This document shows, in pieces, positions 8,279 to 16,799 of a DNA stretch of 64,000 nucleotides (positions are counted from its first letter, which is position 1; each line of letters starts with the position of its first letter). A program made the translations under genes and the position numbers. This DNA comes from Paenibacillus xerothermodurans. GTDB lineage: Bacteria > Bacillota > Bacilli > Paenibacillales > NBRC-103111. Location of the stretch: the NCBI RefSeq assembly GCF_002220865.2, contig NZ_NHRJ02000006.1:124001-188000 (forward strand). The letters are read 5' to 3'. Below the pieces are notes generated by a model, which ran no database searches, was not told the origin of the DNA, and saw only the letters and a list, made by a program, of their open reading frames with translations.

Positions 8279-8596
8279 TTAGAGAGCTTTAATTCCGTGC
8301 TGTGCCATTCTTGACCGGCGTGCGATCTCATCCGAGATAATAGCTCTGCCTTTAGCTGTGACTGAGTACGTCTTGCGCCGCTCTTCCTCACTCTGATCAA
8401 GGGTGATGTAATCGGCGTCCTGCAGTTTTTTTATTAACGTGTACAATGTCGCCGGTCCGATAGACACTTCTCCGTCTGTGAGCTTTTCTATATACTTCAT
8501 AATCGCGTATCCATGCCTTGGGCAGATTAGAGACAGCATGATGTAATATGCGGAGTCAGTCAGCTGTTCTGCCGCCAACGAATTGTTCCTGGACAA
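8279..8596 (-). CDS. PadR-family transcriptional regulator
   Basis: 105 residues. LTDSAYYIMLSLICPRHGYAIM, the helix around EVSIGPATLYTLIKKLQDADYI and the wing RRKTYSVTAKGRAI define a PadR winged helix. The C-terminal helix is short, as in small PadR proteins. The start is TTG 8596; an ATG slightly upstream is out of frame. Upstream lie three direct TATATCC repeats 15 bp apart that are candidate operator half-sites. Genes of this kind usually repress themselves and a following membrane-protein gene; here that partner is reduced to a fragment. Confidence 0.85.
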   Translation of the reverse strand: MSRNNSLAAEQLTDSAYYIMLSLICPRHGYAIMKYIEKLTDGEVSIGPATLYTLIKKLQDADYITLDQSEEERRKTYSVTAKGRAIISDEIARRSRMAQHGIKAL

Positions 8597-8641
8597 ATGA
8601 CATCGCCGTCCCTTCTTTACTTCAATCCCTCATTGTTTTTC

Positions 8642-8678
8642 TATATCCGGAATAGATATATCCATTAGCAATATATCC
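8642..8678. promoter_or_regulatory. three TATATCC direct repeats at 15-bp spacing upstream of padR
   Basis: TATATCC starts at 8642, 8657 and 8672, exactly 15 bp apart, 45-85 bases upstream of the padR start. The last two copies extend to ATATATCCAT. Regular phasing upstream of a regulator gene suggests a binding array, perhaps for PadR itself; no direct evidence. Confidence 0.4.
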
Positions 8679-8724
8679 ATGAGCGATACAATAACCGGTC
8701 ATGTCTTCCATGTCAAATAAATGC

Positions 8725-8753
8725 AAAAAAAAGGCCTCCTGCGTCGGAGACCT
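8725..8753 (-). terminator. terminator of the chemoreceptor-dehydrogenase-tatA operon
   Basis: AGGCCTCC (8732-8739) pairs with GGAGACCT (8746-8753) with one mismatch. On the minus strand eight T follow the stem. It lies about 90 bases downstream of the tatA stop. Confidence 0.7.
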
Positions 8754-8842
8754 AGAGTGGCGAGCAGTGCCCAATTGAATAGAAAACAAGATTCAAAGGC
8801 GGGGGTATCCTCTTCCCGGCCGTGGCCGAGTCCTGATTACGT

Positions 8843-9037
8843 TCATTTTTTCTCTTCTTTGTTATCGCCTTTGACTTCATCGGTGATTTCATCCACTACC
8901 CCTTTGGTGGAGTTGCGGAATTCTCGCAGGGTGTCCCCTACGGCTCTGCCCAGCTGAGGCAGCTTGGACGGACCGAACACGACTAGAGCGATGATCAAAA
9001 TAAGAATTAATCCGGGAATTCCAATGTTGCTGAACAT
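8843..9037 (-). CDS. tatA: twin-arginine translocase protein TatA
   Basis: 64 residues: a short N-terminal membrane helix ([15 protein letters not shown]), the hallmark [17 protein letters not shown] hinge plus amphipathic helix, and an acidic/basic C-terminal tail. This is a typical TatA length. ATG 9037 is preceded by GGGAGGTT. It is the last gene of an operon whose second gene encodes a protein with a twin-arginine signal, so this TatA probably serves that dehydrogenase. No tatC is seen nearby and must be supplied elsewhere. Confidence 0.93.
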   Translation of the reverse strand: MFSNIGIPGLILILIIALVVFGPSKLPQLGRAVGDTLREFRNSTKGVVDEITDEVKGDNKEEKK

Positions 9038-9055
9038 GTGGTTGTTAACCTCCCT

Positions 9056-10777
9056 TTACACCAAGGATCCGCCGTGCTGCATGTACTTCAAAATACCTTC
9101 TGCCGCGCGGTAGGCGAGTGCTCCAATAGTGCCCGTCGGATTATATCCGCTATTGTGAGGGAAGGAAGAAGCTCCTACCACGAAAACATTCTCGGCATCC
9201 CACATTTGTGAATAAGTATTCACCGCGGAAGTGCTCGGATCAGCGCCCATTACTGCTCCACCTGTGTTATGTGTGGATTGGTAAGGCACGATGTCGTATG
9301 ATTTCACTGTGTTGCTGATTTCCATTGTGGTCGGCTTCATCGCCTTCATCACTTCACCGGCTTTTTCGCCCAGGAATTTAGCCAGTTCTCTGTCCTGATC
9401 TTCGAAATCGAATGTCAGACGGATAAGAGGCACACCGTACGCATCCTTATACGTTGGGTCAAGATCCAGGTAATGGTGCTTCCACGACAGATTCGCGCCT
9501 TGCGTGCTGACGACCAATGTGGAGTTGGCATATTTGATGGACTTTTGCTTAAACTCTTTGCCCCATGAAGGTGTTCCCTTCGGCACACTGTTGCTGGCGA
9601 TGGGACGCAGGCCTGTTTGTGTCAAACGAATGCCTCCGCCGTGCAGGAAGTTCAGATTACTGTGGTCGAAATTGTCGCCGTTAAAATCATCGAAAATCGA
9701 ACCTAGGGCGCCCGCACCCATGTATAAGTTGAACTGCTTGTCATCGTAAAAGCCTGTGGCCCTGGCGGATTGCACTTGATATGCATAGTTTCTGCCGACA
9801 ACTCCTGTGCCTGCCGCCGCGTCGTACGGCTTTCCGAGCTTGGATGTCAACAGCAGACGCACGTTACTGAATACGTAGCTCGCCAAAATAACGATATCCG
9901 CAGGCTGCTCGAACTCCTCGCCTGTCAGTGTATTCACATACACAACGCCGGTGGCTTTCTTACCGTCGTTCAACAGTTTGACTACGTTGGAGTGGGTGCG
10001 CAGCTCCAGATTGCCTGTGCGCTGAGCGACCGGCAGTACGGTGACAACAGGGTCCGCCTTGGAGCCGTACTCACAGCCAAAGCGCTCGCAGTATGCACAA
10101 TATTGGCAGGCTGCCCGCTCTATGCCGTCCGGATTTTTATACTGCTCGGAGAGGTTGCCGGAAGGAATCGAGTACGGGTGATAGCCCAAGCTTTTCGCCG
10201 CTTCTTCGAACAACTTGATACTTGGCGTCTTTTTCATCGCAGGGGTTGGAAATGGATTAGACCTCTTTCCTACCATCGGATTTGGTTCCGCGTCACCCGA
10301 GATGCCTGCCATTTTCTCATATTTGTCGTAATAAGGCTCCAGCTCATCGTAGGTGATGCCCCAGTCTTGAATCGCCATACCTTCAGGGATTTTCTTCTCA
10401 CCGTAACGCTCCACCGTGTTGGAACGGATTTCGAAGTCGTACGGCAGAAAACGATAGTTTTGCCCATTCCAGTGTGCACCGGAACCGCCCACGCCGTCTC
10501 CCATAACGAATGATCCGTGTGCACGCATCGGCAGTGCGCGCATCTTCTCATTGTTACGGAAGGTCACTGTTTCCTTAGAAAGGTCAGTCATCATTTCATG
10601 CCGCTGAACATACCGCAGCTCGTCGTGGCCCATAAAATAATCTTCTGTCGTTCTTCCTTTGCCGCGTTCAAGACCTACTACTTTGACGCCCGCTTTGGTC
10701 AGTTCCGCCGCGATAATACCACCAGTCCAACCCATACCTACAATAACTACCGGTACTTTAGGTAATTGCTTTGCCAT
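9056..10777 (-). CDS. GMC-family flavoprotein, gluconate 2-dehydrogenase large-subunit type
   Basis: 573 residues. An N-terminal FAD-binding Rossmann motif (VVIVGMGWTGG) is followed by GDGVGGSGAHWNG, which contacts FAD in GMC oxidoreductases. A Cys-rich CQYCAYCERFGCEYG segment lies near residue 230, and the C-terminal HNSGYNPTGTIGALAY block contains the active-site His and Asn region. It has no signal of its own and probably leaves the cell as a hitchhiker with the Tat-signal subunit encoded immediately upstream, 21 bases away. The likely reaction is oxidation of a sugar, sugar acid or polyol at the outer membrane face. No cytochrome c subunit gene follows, so the electron acceptor is unknown. 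Confidence 0.87.
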   Translation of the reverse strand: MAKQLPKVPVVIVGMGWTGGIIAAELTKAGVKVVGLERGKGRTTEDYFMGHDELRYVQRHEMMTDLSKETVTFRNNEKMRALPMRAHGSFVMGDGVGGSGAHWNGQNYRFLPYDFEIRSNTVERYGEKKIPEGMAIQDWGITYDELEPYYDKYEKMAGISGDAEPNPMVGKRSNPFPTPAMKKTPSIKLFEEAAKSLGYHPYSIPSGNLSEQYKNPDGIERAACQYCAYCERFGCEYGSKADPVVTVLPVAQRTGNLELRTHSNVVKLLNDGKKATGVVYVNTLTGEEFEQPADIVILASYVFSNVRLLLTSKLGKPYDAAAGTGVVGRNYAYQVQSARATGFYDDKQFNLYMGAGALGSIFDDFNGDNFDHSNLNFLHGGGIRLTQTGLRPIASNSVPKGTPSWGKEFKQKSIKYANSTLVVSTQGANLSWKHHYLDLDPTYKDAYGVPLIRLTFDFEDQDRELAKFLGEKAGEVMKAMKPTTMEISNTVKSYDIVPYQSTHNTGGAVMGADPSTSAVNTYSQMWDAENVFVVGASSFPHNSGYNPTGTIGALAYRAAEGILKYMQHGGSLV

Positions 10778-10798
10778 TTCTATAGTTCCTTTCTCTGC

Positions 10799-11542
10799 TT
10801 AGTGGCTCATATGGTCACGAAGACTCATCGGTTCCATTTTGATAAACTCATCTTTTTCTATAAGATCGGTGTAGCTCATTTGATTTCCCGGGTAATTGCG
10901 CATTTTCCAGCCCATCATATCCTTGTTGCCGCCGTACATCGGATCGGAGTATACGCCCTCGATCGTGTAAGAGCGAAGCAGACTGAAAAATGATTTCGTG
11001 GTTGCTCCATTAAGAGTGAATTCTTCGCCTTTTTCAAACACTTTCAATACATCGTTTTGCTCGTTTTCCGCCAGGTTTTGAAAATCTTTATTGTATTTCT
11101 TTTGGCTATAATCTTTGAGACCTTGCAGGCCGAGCAAAAACAGATCTGCCCGTCTCATCTGGGACTGATTTCCTTGAGTGGGTTCTCCTTTGACAAACGG
11201 CCCCATCATGTAATCTCTCGCATTGATGCCCCATGGGCTGGCAAGCTGGTGGTCTATATAGAACGCCACGCCAAGCTCCTTGGCTCCCGGCCCGAGCTCA
11301 TCCTTTGGAAAGATGCGCTCTGCAGCCGCTTCTGTGATCTGATACTGCTCCTGGTTGAAAAACATGAGCGCCTGGTTATATTCCACCGGCTTCGGTGCCG
11401 CAGGTTGAGCCTGCTGTGTTTTTCTTCCCAGGAAGACACTGCTGATTGCAGCGCCCCCTATCACGGCTCCCCCGATCGCGATGCCTGAATTTTTCAGAAA
11501 GTTGCGTCTGGAATTACTTTGTGGTTGGTCCTTTTCCGACAC
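10799..11542 (-). CDS. gluconate 2-dehydrogenase subunit 3 family protein with Tat signal
   Basis: 247 residues. The N-terminus has a twin-arginine signal (NSRRNFLKNSGIAIGG, then a hydrophobic AVIGGAAISSVFLG). The mature part contains ITEAAAERIFPKDELGPGAKELGVAFYID, as in gluconate 2-dehydrogenase subunit 3 (Pfam Gluconate_2-dh3). It is the small chaperone-like subunit that carries the flavoprotein through the Tat pore. Start is GTG 11542 with GGGAGG eight bases upstream. It lies 23 bases after the chemoreceptor gene and 21 before the flavoprotein gene, so all are one transcript ending in tatA. Confidence 0.88.
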   Translation of the reverse strand: MSEKDQPQSNSRRNFLKNSGIAIGGAVIGGAAISSVFLGRKTQQAQPAAPKPVEYNQALMFFNQEQYQITEAAAERIFPKDELGPGAKELGVAFYIDHQLASPWGINARDYMMGPFVKGEPTQGNQSQMRRADLFLLGLQGLKDYSQKKYNKDFQNLAENEQNDVLKVFEKGEEFTLNGATTKSFFSLLRSYTIEGVYSDPMYGGNKDMMGWKMRNYPGNQMSYTDLIEKDEFIKMEPMSLRDHMSH

Positions 11543-11565
11543 GACTGTTGCCTCCCGAATATTGA

Positions 11566-13596
11566 TTATAATTTTTGGATGATGAATTTCTGCAATTCTT
11601 CCTGTAATTCTTGTGCCATCTTGCTCAGAGCTTCACTGGAAGCCGAAATTTCCTCCATCGAAGCGAATTGCTCCTCAGTTGCAGCGGCGATCGCTTGTGC
11701 ATTGCCAAAAGAGTTATCCGAAATGGAAACCATTTCATTCATCGAAGATGTCACCTGCTGAGTTCCGGCTGAAATTTGCTCTGTGGCCGCTGAAATTTCT
11801 TGAATTTGCTCAGATACGTGCTGTACGGAGCTATGTATCGTCTCGAACACTTCGCCCACGTGATTCATCAACTTCGTGCCCTCGTCGACTACGGCCACCC
11901 CTTCGTTCATCGCCCTAATCGCTTTGTTGGTGGTTTGCTGGACTTCCGCGATCAACGCAGCGATGTTGGACGCTGAATTTTTGGATTGCTCGGCCAGTTT
12001 CTTGACTTCATCGGCAACTACGGAGAAGCCTTTGCCGTGCTCCCCGGCGCGAGCGGCCTCGATGGACGCGTTGAGCGACAACATTTGTGTTTGGTTGGCA
12101 ATTTCGCTGATGACATTGACGATTTCACCGATTTTCGCGGACAACTCGCCCAGTACGGAAATCTCGGATGAAGTATTGGTCACAGAGTGTTGAATGGCGC
12201 TCATTTGGGTAACTGCCTGCTGCACCGCTTCGTTACCTTGCTTGACATCGTTGGCGGCGCCTAACGTTGTGTCCGCTACAACAGACGCAGACTCGGCGAT
12301 TTTCATGATGCCTGAAGCCATTTCCTCCATCGCCGCGGAATTTTGCTGCGCCGCCTTGGACTGTGCTTCGGAGCCGCTTACAACGCTTTCGGTCGAAACG
12401 CCGATTTGTCTTGCAGACTCTACGTTTTGGGCCGAGATCGCGGTCAATTCCTCGGAAGAAGCTGCAACTTGTTCGGCAACTTGACTAGCCTGGTTGAGCA
12501 TGCCGCTCATCGAGTCCAACATAGAGTTCATGTTCTCGGATATCTGACCGATTTCATCTCGTGATTTGGACTGTACCCGAACGGTCAAATCACCCGTAGC
12601 GGCTTGGTTCAATGCATCGGATAGCGTTGTGAGCGGTCTGGATGCCTTGAGCCCGATAAACCACGCAATTATGGCCACCAGTACGCACGCAGCAACTAGA
12701 ATAAACAAAGATATGCGCTGAAAGCTGCTAACCGCGTCGTACACTTCTGCGGTGTCCATCGTGACCATGACTTTCCATCCGGTAGTAGGTACCGTGCTGT
12801 AAGCCGCAACCTTAGGTATGCCTTCAGAGTTGATAAATTCCATTGTACCTGTGCTGTTGGAGAAGACGGTGTCTTTGAACGCTTGAACTTGCTCGGGGGT
12901 GAAGACTTCCTCCATCTTTTTGCCCGGGTGCGTTTCTTTCGGATGTGCGATAAAAGTCCCGGTTTCAGACCAGAGGTAGGACAGCCCCGTTTGTCCGATT
13001 TTTATGTCACTGGAAAATTTGCCAAGAATGGTTGGGTTAACAGTGCAGTTGATGGTTCCTAAAAATTTGTCGCCATCCAATAAGGGAATTGCCATAACGA
13101 TGATAAACTTTCCTGTCTTCTGGTTCACGAGCAGATCACTAATGGCAGGCATTTTCGTTTCCTTAGCCTTGATGAAATACTCCCTCTGCGCTACGTTGGA
13201 CGTTTGTCCCGCCCAGTTAGTGCTATTCGCATTCGCATCGACGTAAGCGTAGTACTCAATTTCCTTGTCGACTTCACCGATCTGTTTCAGCACCGACAAA
13301 ATCTGGCCGGCGTCACCGTTTTTAAACTCCGGATGAGCCGCCATAATCTCTTGCACCACGGTAATTTTATGATTGACCCAATATTCGATATTACTGGCAT
13401 TCGACTGCACGATGCTAGTTTGTTTTTCCTGCGCCTTAGCTGTCGTAGTCCGCTTGGAATACTCGGTTAAAATTAAAGTTGTCGCGAGCAGTGGAATTAA
13501 AGAAATCAGCAAAAATAAAACAACCAGCTTCGTCTTGATTGAGTTTTGCCAGCTGCCTTTCCATTTGCCGCTGCTCCATCCTCTTTTCTTACTCAT
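11566..13596 (-). CDS. methyl-accepting chemotaxis protein with dCache-type sensor
   Basis: About 676 residues. TM1 ([20 protein letters not shown], near residue 22) and TM2 ([21 protein letters not shown], near 295) flank a 250-residue extracellular Cache-like domain with [17 protein letters not shown] and [18 protein letters not shown] domain and the MCP signalling domain follow; the hairpin tip is [20 protein letters not shown] followed by [16 protein letters not shown]. The start is ATG 13596 (GGGGAG seven bases upstream) rather than the GTG two codons earlier. It heads the operon with the Tat dehydrogenase and TatA, and a cyclic-di-GMP-I riboswitch lies in its leader. The ligand may be the substrate or product of the dehydrogenase; that is inference. 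Confidence 0.93.
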   Translation of the reverse strand: MSKKRGWSSGKWKGSWQNSIKTKLVVLFLLISLIPLLATTLILTEYSKRTTTAKAQEKQTSIVQSNASNIEYWVNHKITVVQEIMAAHPEFKNGDAGQILSVLKQIGEVDKEIEYYAYVDANANSTNWAGQTSNVAQREYFIKAKETKMPAISDLLVNQKTGKFIIVMAIPLLDGDKFLGTINCTVNPTILGKFSSDIKIGQTGLSYLWSETGTFIAHPKETHPGKKMEEVFTPEQVQAFKDTVFSNSTGTMEFINSEGIPKVAAYSTVPTTGWKVMVTMDTAEVYDAVSSFQRISLFILVAACVLVAIIAWFIGLKASRPLTTLSDALNQAATGDLTVRVQSKSRDEIGQISENMNSMLDSMSGMLNQASQVAEQVAASSEELTAISAQNVESARQIGVSTESVVSGSEAQSKAAQQNSAAMEEMASGIMKIAESASVVADTTLGAANDVKQGNEAVQQAVTQMSAIQHSVTNTSSEISVLGELSAKIGEIVNVISEIANQTQMLSLNASIEAARAGEHGKGFSVVADEVKKLAEQSKNSASNIAALIAEVQQTTNKAIRAMNEGVAVVDEGTKLMNHVGEVFETIHSSVQHVSEQIQEISAATEQISAGTQQVTSSMNEMVSISDNSFGNAQAIAAATEEQFASMEEISASSEALSKMAQELQEELQKFIIQKL

Positions 13597-13721
13597 GTTC
13601 ACACTCCCCAGTTATTTGTGATGTAGAACTGCGCGTTAGCTATTAGACCATTTCGACCTCTACTGGCTCTTTCTTCAGATAAACACTCCTTTTCATGTAA
13701 AATACCCCGGAAGCGACTGCG

Positions 13722-13806
13722 CCTTTGGTAACCCAGCCGTCATAGCTCCATCGCCTTAGACCTGTGGTGCTGCGTCCCTAGTTTTCAATAAGTTTGCCAT
13801 TTCAAG
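13722..13806 (-). promoter_or_regulatory. cyclic-di-GMP-I (GEMM) riboswitch aptamer
   Basis: Read on the minus strand the segment shows the GEMM-I landmarks in order: GGCAAAC (13798-13792), a GAAA loop, GGGACGCA (13778-13771), CCACAGGTCTAA, TATGACGGCTGGGTTACC (GGGTTACC at 13734-13727). These match the conserved core of cyclic-di-GMP-I riboswitches such as Vc2 (GGCAAACC, GAAA, GGGACGCAAAGC, CTAA, GGGTTRCC). The outer P1 stem is short (TGG/CCA). About 125 bases of leader separate it from the chemoreceptor ATG and I could not identify a clear terminator there, so ON versus OFF type is unknown. GEMM riboswitches commonly control motility and chemotaxis genes. Confidence 0.78.
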
Positions 13807-13849
13807 CCTTTGGAACTAGTAATTGTTGTCAAATGGCCTACGGTTACAA

Positions 13850-13878
13850 AGTATACACTGACATCTTTCGACAGTAAA
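13850..13878 (-). promoter_or_regulatory. candidate sigma-A promoter of the riboswitch/chemoreceptor operon
   Basis: Minus strand TTTACT (13878-13873) and TATACT (13855-13850) are separated by 17 bases and lie about 50 bases upstream of the riboswitch. Spacing and position fit a housekeeping promoter that would start the RNA shortly before the aptamer. The -35 is imperfect. Confidence 0.45.
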
Positions 13879-13897
13879 TACAAAACATTGCGAAATT

Positions 13898-13916
13898 CAC
13901 GCAAATTTCTTGCGTG
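13898..13916. repeat. inverted repeat CACGCAA-N5-TTGCGTG
   Basis: CACGCAA (13898-13904) and TTGCGTG (13910-13916) are perfect arms around ATTTC. The site lies 20-40 bases upstream of the candidate promoter for the chemoreceptor operon, so it could be an activator or repressor site. Not linked to a known regulator. Confidence 0.35.
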
Positions 13917-14044
13917 CCCACGCACTTTTCCGAAATTTAGTGTAAGGAAAGTGATTGCAAAATGTGGAAAAATCAAGGTGTGGCGCTGGTTTACACCATT
14001 TAGGAGATTGCTGTTGGGGAGATGAATTTTTTGTCGAAAAATTG

Positions 14045-14087
14045 TCACAAAAAAGAAACCTTGACGGGCATAAAGCCCACCAAGGTT
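14045..14087 (-). terminator. Rho-independent terminator after the YitT gene
   Basis: AACCTTG-AC-GGGC and GCCC-AC-CAAGGTT pair at 14057-14087 with symmetric 2-base internal bulges. Minus-strand RNA then has a TTTCTTTTTT tract. It lies 35 bases downstream of the YitT stop. Confidence 0.85.
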
Positions 14088-14121
14088 GTTTGAGCATCAA
14101 TATGAAAGTCCAAATGTGTGT

Positions 14122-15015
14122 TTAATGTATATCCTTTTTCTTAAAGCGTCCGCCTTTTACATCGTGGATGTTGCCGATAGCAAGGAATGCTTTCGGATCG
14201 TGCTCATCCACGATTGACTTCAGCTTGGCTTCCTCCAGGCGCGTAATAACACTGAAAATTACCTTCTTGTCGTCCCCGCTAAACGCACCTTCGCCGTTCA
14301 GGTAGGTCACGCCTCTGCCCAGCCGGAACGTGATGGCTTCTCCGATTTTGTCAGATTCGTCACTGATAATCCACACCGATTTTGATTGATCTAAGCCCTC
14401 GATAGTGATATCGATCATTCTGAATGCTACATAATAAGCGATCAGTGAATACATGGCGTGATCCCAGCCAAACACAAATCCGGCACTGCTTAAAATGAAC
14501 AGATTGAAAAACATCACGATTTCGCCGACGGAGAATGGCGTCTTTTTGCTGAATAAAATCGCCACAATCTCCGTACCGTCAAGTGACCCGCCAGAGCGGA
14601 TAACGAGGCCCACCCCGATGCCCAGAATCACTCCCCCGAAAATGGCGGCAAGCAGCGGGTCAATCGTCAGTGGGGCGACCGGATGGAGCAGCGTAGTGCC
14701 AATAGACATGATAACGACTGAGAATAATGTTGATACCGCGAACGTTTTACCGATTTGTTTATAACCGATCAATAAAAACGGCAGGTTCAATATAACGAGA
14801 AAAACGGCCAGCGGAATCTGCAGCAGATGGGATAAAATAATGGAAACACCCACGATTCCACCGTCAATGATGTTATTAGGTACCAGAAAAATTTCCAGCC
14901 CCACGGAGAATAAGATGGACCCTGTTATCATGAAAAAGATCCGTCGTAAAAACTTGCTCCGGGTTACCTTCTGGTGTTGAGCGCGCAGCTGCTGTGGCAC
15001 GGAAGTGTTCGTCAT
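14122..15015 (-). CDS. YitT family membrane protein (DUF161 + DUF2179)
   Basis: About 297 residues with five to six hydrophobic helices. The N-terminal half shows the family signature GLEIFLVPNNIIDGGIVGVS, and the second repeat has GVGLVIRSGGSLDGTEIVA. The C-terminal cytoplasmic DUF2179 domain contains SVWIISDESDKIGEAI, GVTYLNGEGAFSG and VDEHDPKAFLAIGNIHDVKG. ATG 15015 is preceded by AAAGGAGAG; a further ATG upstream overlaps this site and is not used. YitT proteins are common in Bacilli and are suspected transporters, but the substrate is unknown. Confidence 0.9.
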   Translation of the reverse strand: MTNTSVPQQLRAQHQKVTRSKFLRRIFFMITGSILFSVGLEIFLVPNNIIDGGIVGVSIILSHLLQIPLAVFLVILNLPFLLIGYKQIGKTFAVSTLFSVVIMSIGTTLLHPVAPLTIDPLLAAIFGGVILGIGVGLVIRSGGSLDGTEIVAILFSKKTPFSVGEIVMFFNLFILSSAGFVFGWDHAMYSLIAYYVAFRMIDITIEGLDQSKSVWIISDESDKIGEAITFRLGRGVTYLNGEGAFSGDDKKVIFSVITRLEEAKLKSIVDEHDPKAFLAIGNIHDVKGGRFKKKDIH

Positions 15016-15062
15016 GTCGTAGATCTCTCCTCTTTTCTTCACTCATTCATTTCCTACAGTAA

Positions 15063-15455
15063 TCACGGGCTTGAATGAGCCGACACCACATACGCCGAGG
15101 TGAATTTCAGAGGATCGAGCAGCTGCCGTTTCAGCCGTGCCCTGACTCTGGATAGCACGTAGACCAGAAATACGACGAAAAGCAGCAGGTCCAGCTGCTC
15201 GGGCAAACTGTCATACCAAGGTACCACAGGTTTCAACGCGAGGATCACAATTTCGGTGAGCACCAGCTCCAGCCGCATCGATGCCGGACTTTCGTGGGAA
15301 TGCCCCATTGCATCCTCTTCCAGCGTCCAGTGGTGTGAGATTGGTGGCGTTAATGGGAACAGAAAGAAGGCGAGGACAATCCAAACCAATAATATCCAAT
15401 GGCGTTTTCTTGCGGATCGCAGCAATCTGACCCCCCCATTCACATTTATAACCAT
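15063..15455 (-). CDS. small membrane protein of unknown function
   Basis: 130 residues with a hydrophobic helix near the N-terminus (ILLVWIVLAFFLFPLTP) and a second near residues 90-105 (LDLLLFVVFLVYVLS) followed by RVRARLKRQ. The loop between contains HHWTLEEDAMGHSHE. The codon usage and length suggest a real gene, and it lies 47 bases upstream of the YitT start in the same direction. ATG 15455 has no ribosome site; a TTG at 15425 has GGGGGG five bases upstream and may be the true start. No family recognised. Confidence 0.5.
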   Translation of the reverse strand: MVINVNGGVRLLRSARKRHWILLVWIVLAFFLFPLTPPISHHWTLEEDAMGHSHESPASMRLELVLTEIVILALKPVVPWYDSLPEQLDLLLFVVFLVYVLSRVRARLKRQLLDPLKFTSAYVVSAHSSP

Positions 15456-15641
15456 ATGAATGTTAGCATTTCAAAGATGGGTGAGTCAAACCACGCAAAC
15501 AGCGTTAATCCAAACGTTAGCGGGGGGGAGGGAACCCAGCACCGCCATTGCTTTATTTTTGCAAGATGATTTGATCAGGCAAGCTATCCGCCAAGTGCGC
15601 AAACTTACTTTTGAGACATCCCATTTCACTAAGCAAGATGT

Positions 15642-16622
15642 TTACCCCCTGCTTTTCGATATGACGATTTTCCCCCGTTTTGGCAGCTCTTCGCTTTTAC
15701 GGTACGCCTGAAGCAGGCCCTGAGCGGTAAAGGGATAGGTCTCATTGATATGGATCCTCAACGTGTTCTTTTGCATATGGCGAACAATAGATTCAAAATC
15801 GGCACGGTTGGGTCTTGCATGGAAGAAATGCGCGTTAATGCCCCGGACCTTAGGATATTGATTGATCGTAAATGCCACCACTGAAATATAGGTGCCGCCA
15901 TCCTTGATGACCGAGTAGTTTTTCTCTCCCAGATCTCCTGGTAGCCCAGTACCGATGGTGGATGGGTCCAAAGCGGAATCAAACACGATATCGACAGGAT
16001 CGGTTATTTGGACGGAAAAGTCGACTTTCGTGTAGTCGAACACCTCGTCCGCACCAAGTCCTTTGACGAAATCATGATTATAGTCCCTCGCGGTTGCGAT
16101 AACATATGCTCCATATTGCTTGGCCAACTGGACCGCCGCATGTCCGACACCTCCGGCACCGGCATGAACGAGGATGCGTTGTCTCGGTTGGAGACGACCA
16201 TGCTCAAACAGCGCTTGCCAAGCTGTCAGGGCAACCGCAGGCGCGGCGCCTGCCTCTTCGAAGGAAAGACTCTCCGGGATAACGGCAAGATGATCTTCCT
16301 CCACCGCAACGTAGTCCATGTAGGAACCCATCGGAACCAAGCCCATGACACGATCCCCCGGCTTGAAATGACGAACTTTTTCGCCAACCTCTTTTACGAT
16401 GCCGGCTACATCAAAACCAAGAACGATCGGCAGTTGAGCCGGAAATTTATCAGCCATCGGACTCTGAAGAATCGCGCCGCTGCGCATTTGAATATCCGCA
16501 GGATTAATGGAAGAGGCGCGCATTTCGACTAGAACTTGTGTATCGGTGAGTGTGGGAACGGGCACTTCCAGTTCCTCTAGTACTTCGGGGATTCCAAAGC
16601 TTGTCAAAGCAATAGCTTTCAT
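15642..16622 (-). CDS. zinc-independent NADP-dependent oxidoreductase (quinone oxidoreductase family)
   Basis: About 326 residues of the MDR superfamily. GroES-like N-terminal domain (EMRASSINPADIQMRSG, LGFDVAGIVKEVGEKV, FKPGDRVMGLV), then the Rossmann domain with ILVHAGAGGVGHAAVQLAKQ (AxxGxxG) and KDGGTYISVV. The Cys/His zinc ligands of true alcohol dehydrogenases are missing. ATG 16622 is preceded by AGAGGAGGC; longer in-frame starts have none. The gene is divergent from a TetR regulator and the gap contains two GTTGA-N4-TCAAC palindromes, so it is probably repressed by that regulator and induced by an electrophile or quinone-like compound (inference). Confidence 0.87.
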   Translation of the reverse strand: MKAIALTSFGIPEVLEELEVPVPTLTDTQVLVEMRASSINPADIQMRSGAILQSPMADKFPAQLPIVLGFDVAGIVKEVGEKVRHFKPGDRVMGLVPMGSYMDYVAVEEDHLAVIPESLSFEEAGAAPAVALTAWQALFEHGRLQPRQRILVHAGAGGVGHAAVQLAKQYGAYVIATARDYNHDFVKGLGADEVFDYTKVDFSVQITDPVDIVFDSALDPSTIGTGLPGDLGEKNYSVIKDGGTYISVVAFTINQYPKVRGINAHFFHARPNRADFESIVRHMQKNTLRIHINETYPFTAQGLLQAYRKSEELPKRGKIVISKSRG

Positions 16623-16651
16623 GATTATGCCTCCTCTTAAATTGAACATAC

Positions 16652-16665
16652 GTTGAATTTTCAAC
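16652..16665. promoter_or_regulatory. candidate TetR operator 1 (GTTGAATTTTCAAC)
   Basis: Perfect palindrome GTTGAA-TT-TTCAAC, 30 bases upstream of the oxidoreductase start. Its arms recur at 16733-16746 on the other side of the shared gap. Confidence 0.55.
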
Positions 16666-16732
16666 ATAAGTTTTATATAGTTAAAATGTACCAAAGCGAT
16701 AGATATGTTCAATGGTTAAAACAAGCCCGGTT

Positions 16733-16746
16733 GTTGATTTTTCAAC
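16733..16746. promoter_or_regulatory. candidate TetR operator 2 (GTTGATTTTTCAAC)
   Basis: Palindrome GTTGA-TTTT-TCAAC, 54 bases upstream of the TetR start and 68 bases from operator 1. Together the two boxes could repress both divergent promoters. Confidence 0.55.
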
Positions 16747-16799
16747 AGAGAGCTTCAATATGTTCATTTCATTTTATATAGGATAAAGGGGAGAACGAT

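Noticed and set aside
13785-14048. Minus-strand frame of 87 codons between the YitT and chemoreceptor genes
   Set aside because: It overlaps the candidate promoter and part of the riboswitch, has no ribosome site and low coding quality.
15460-15711. Plus-strand frame of 83 codons
   Set aside because: Overlaps the 3' end of the oxidoreductase and has no ribosome site; text is not protein-like beyond chance.
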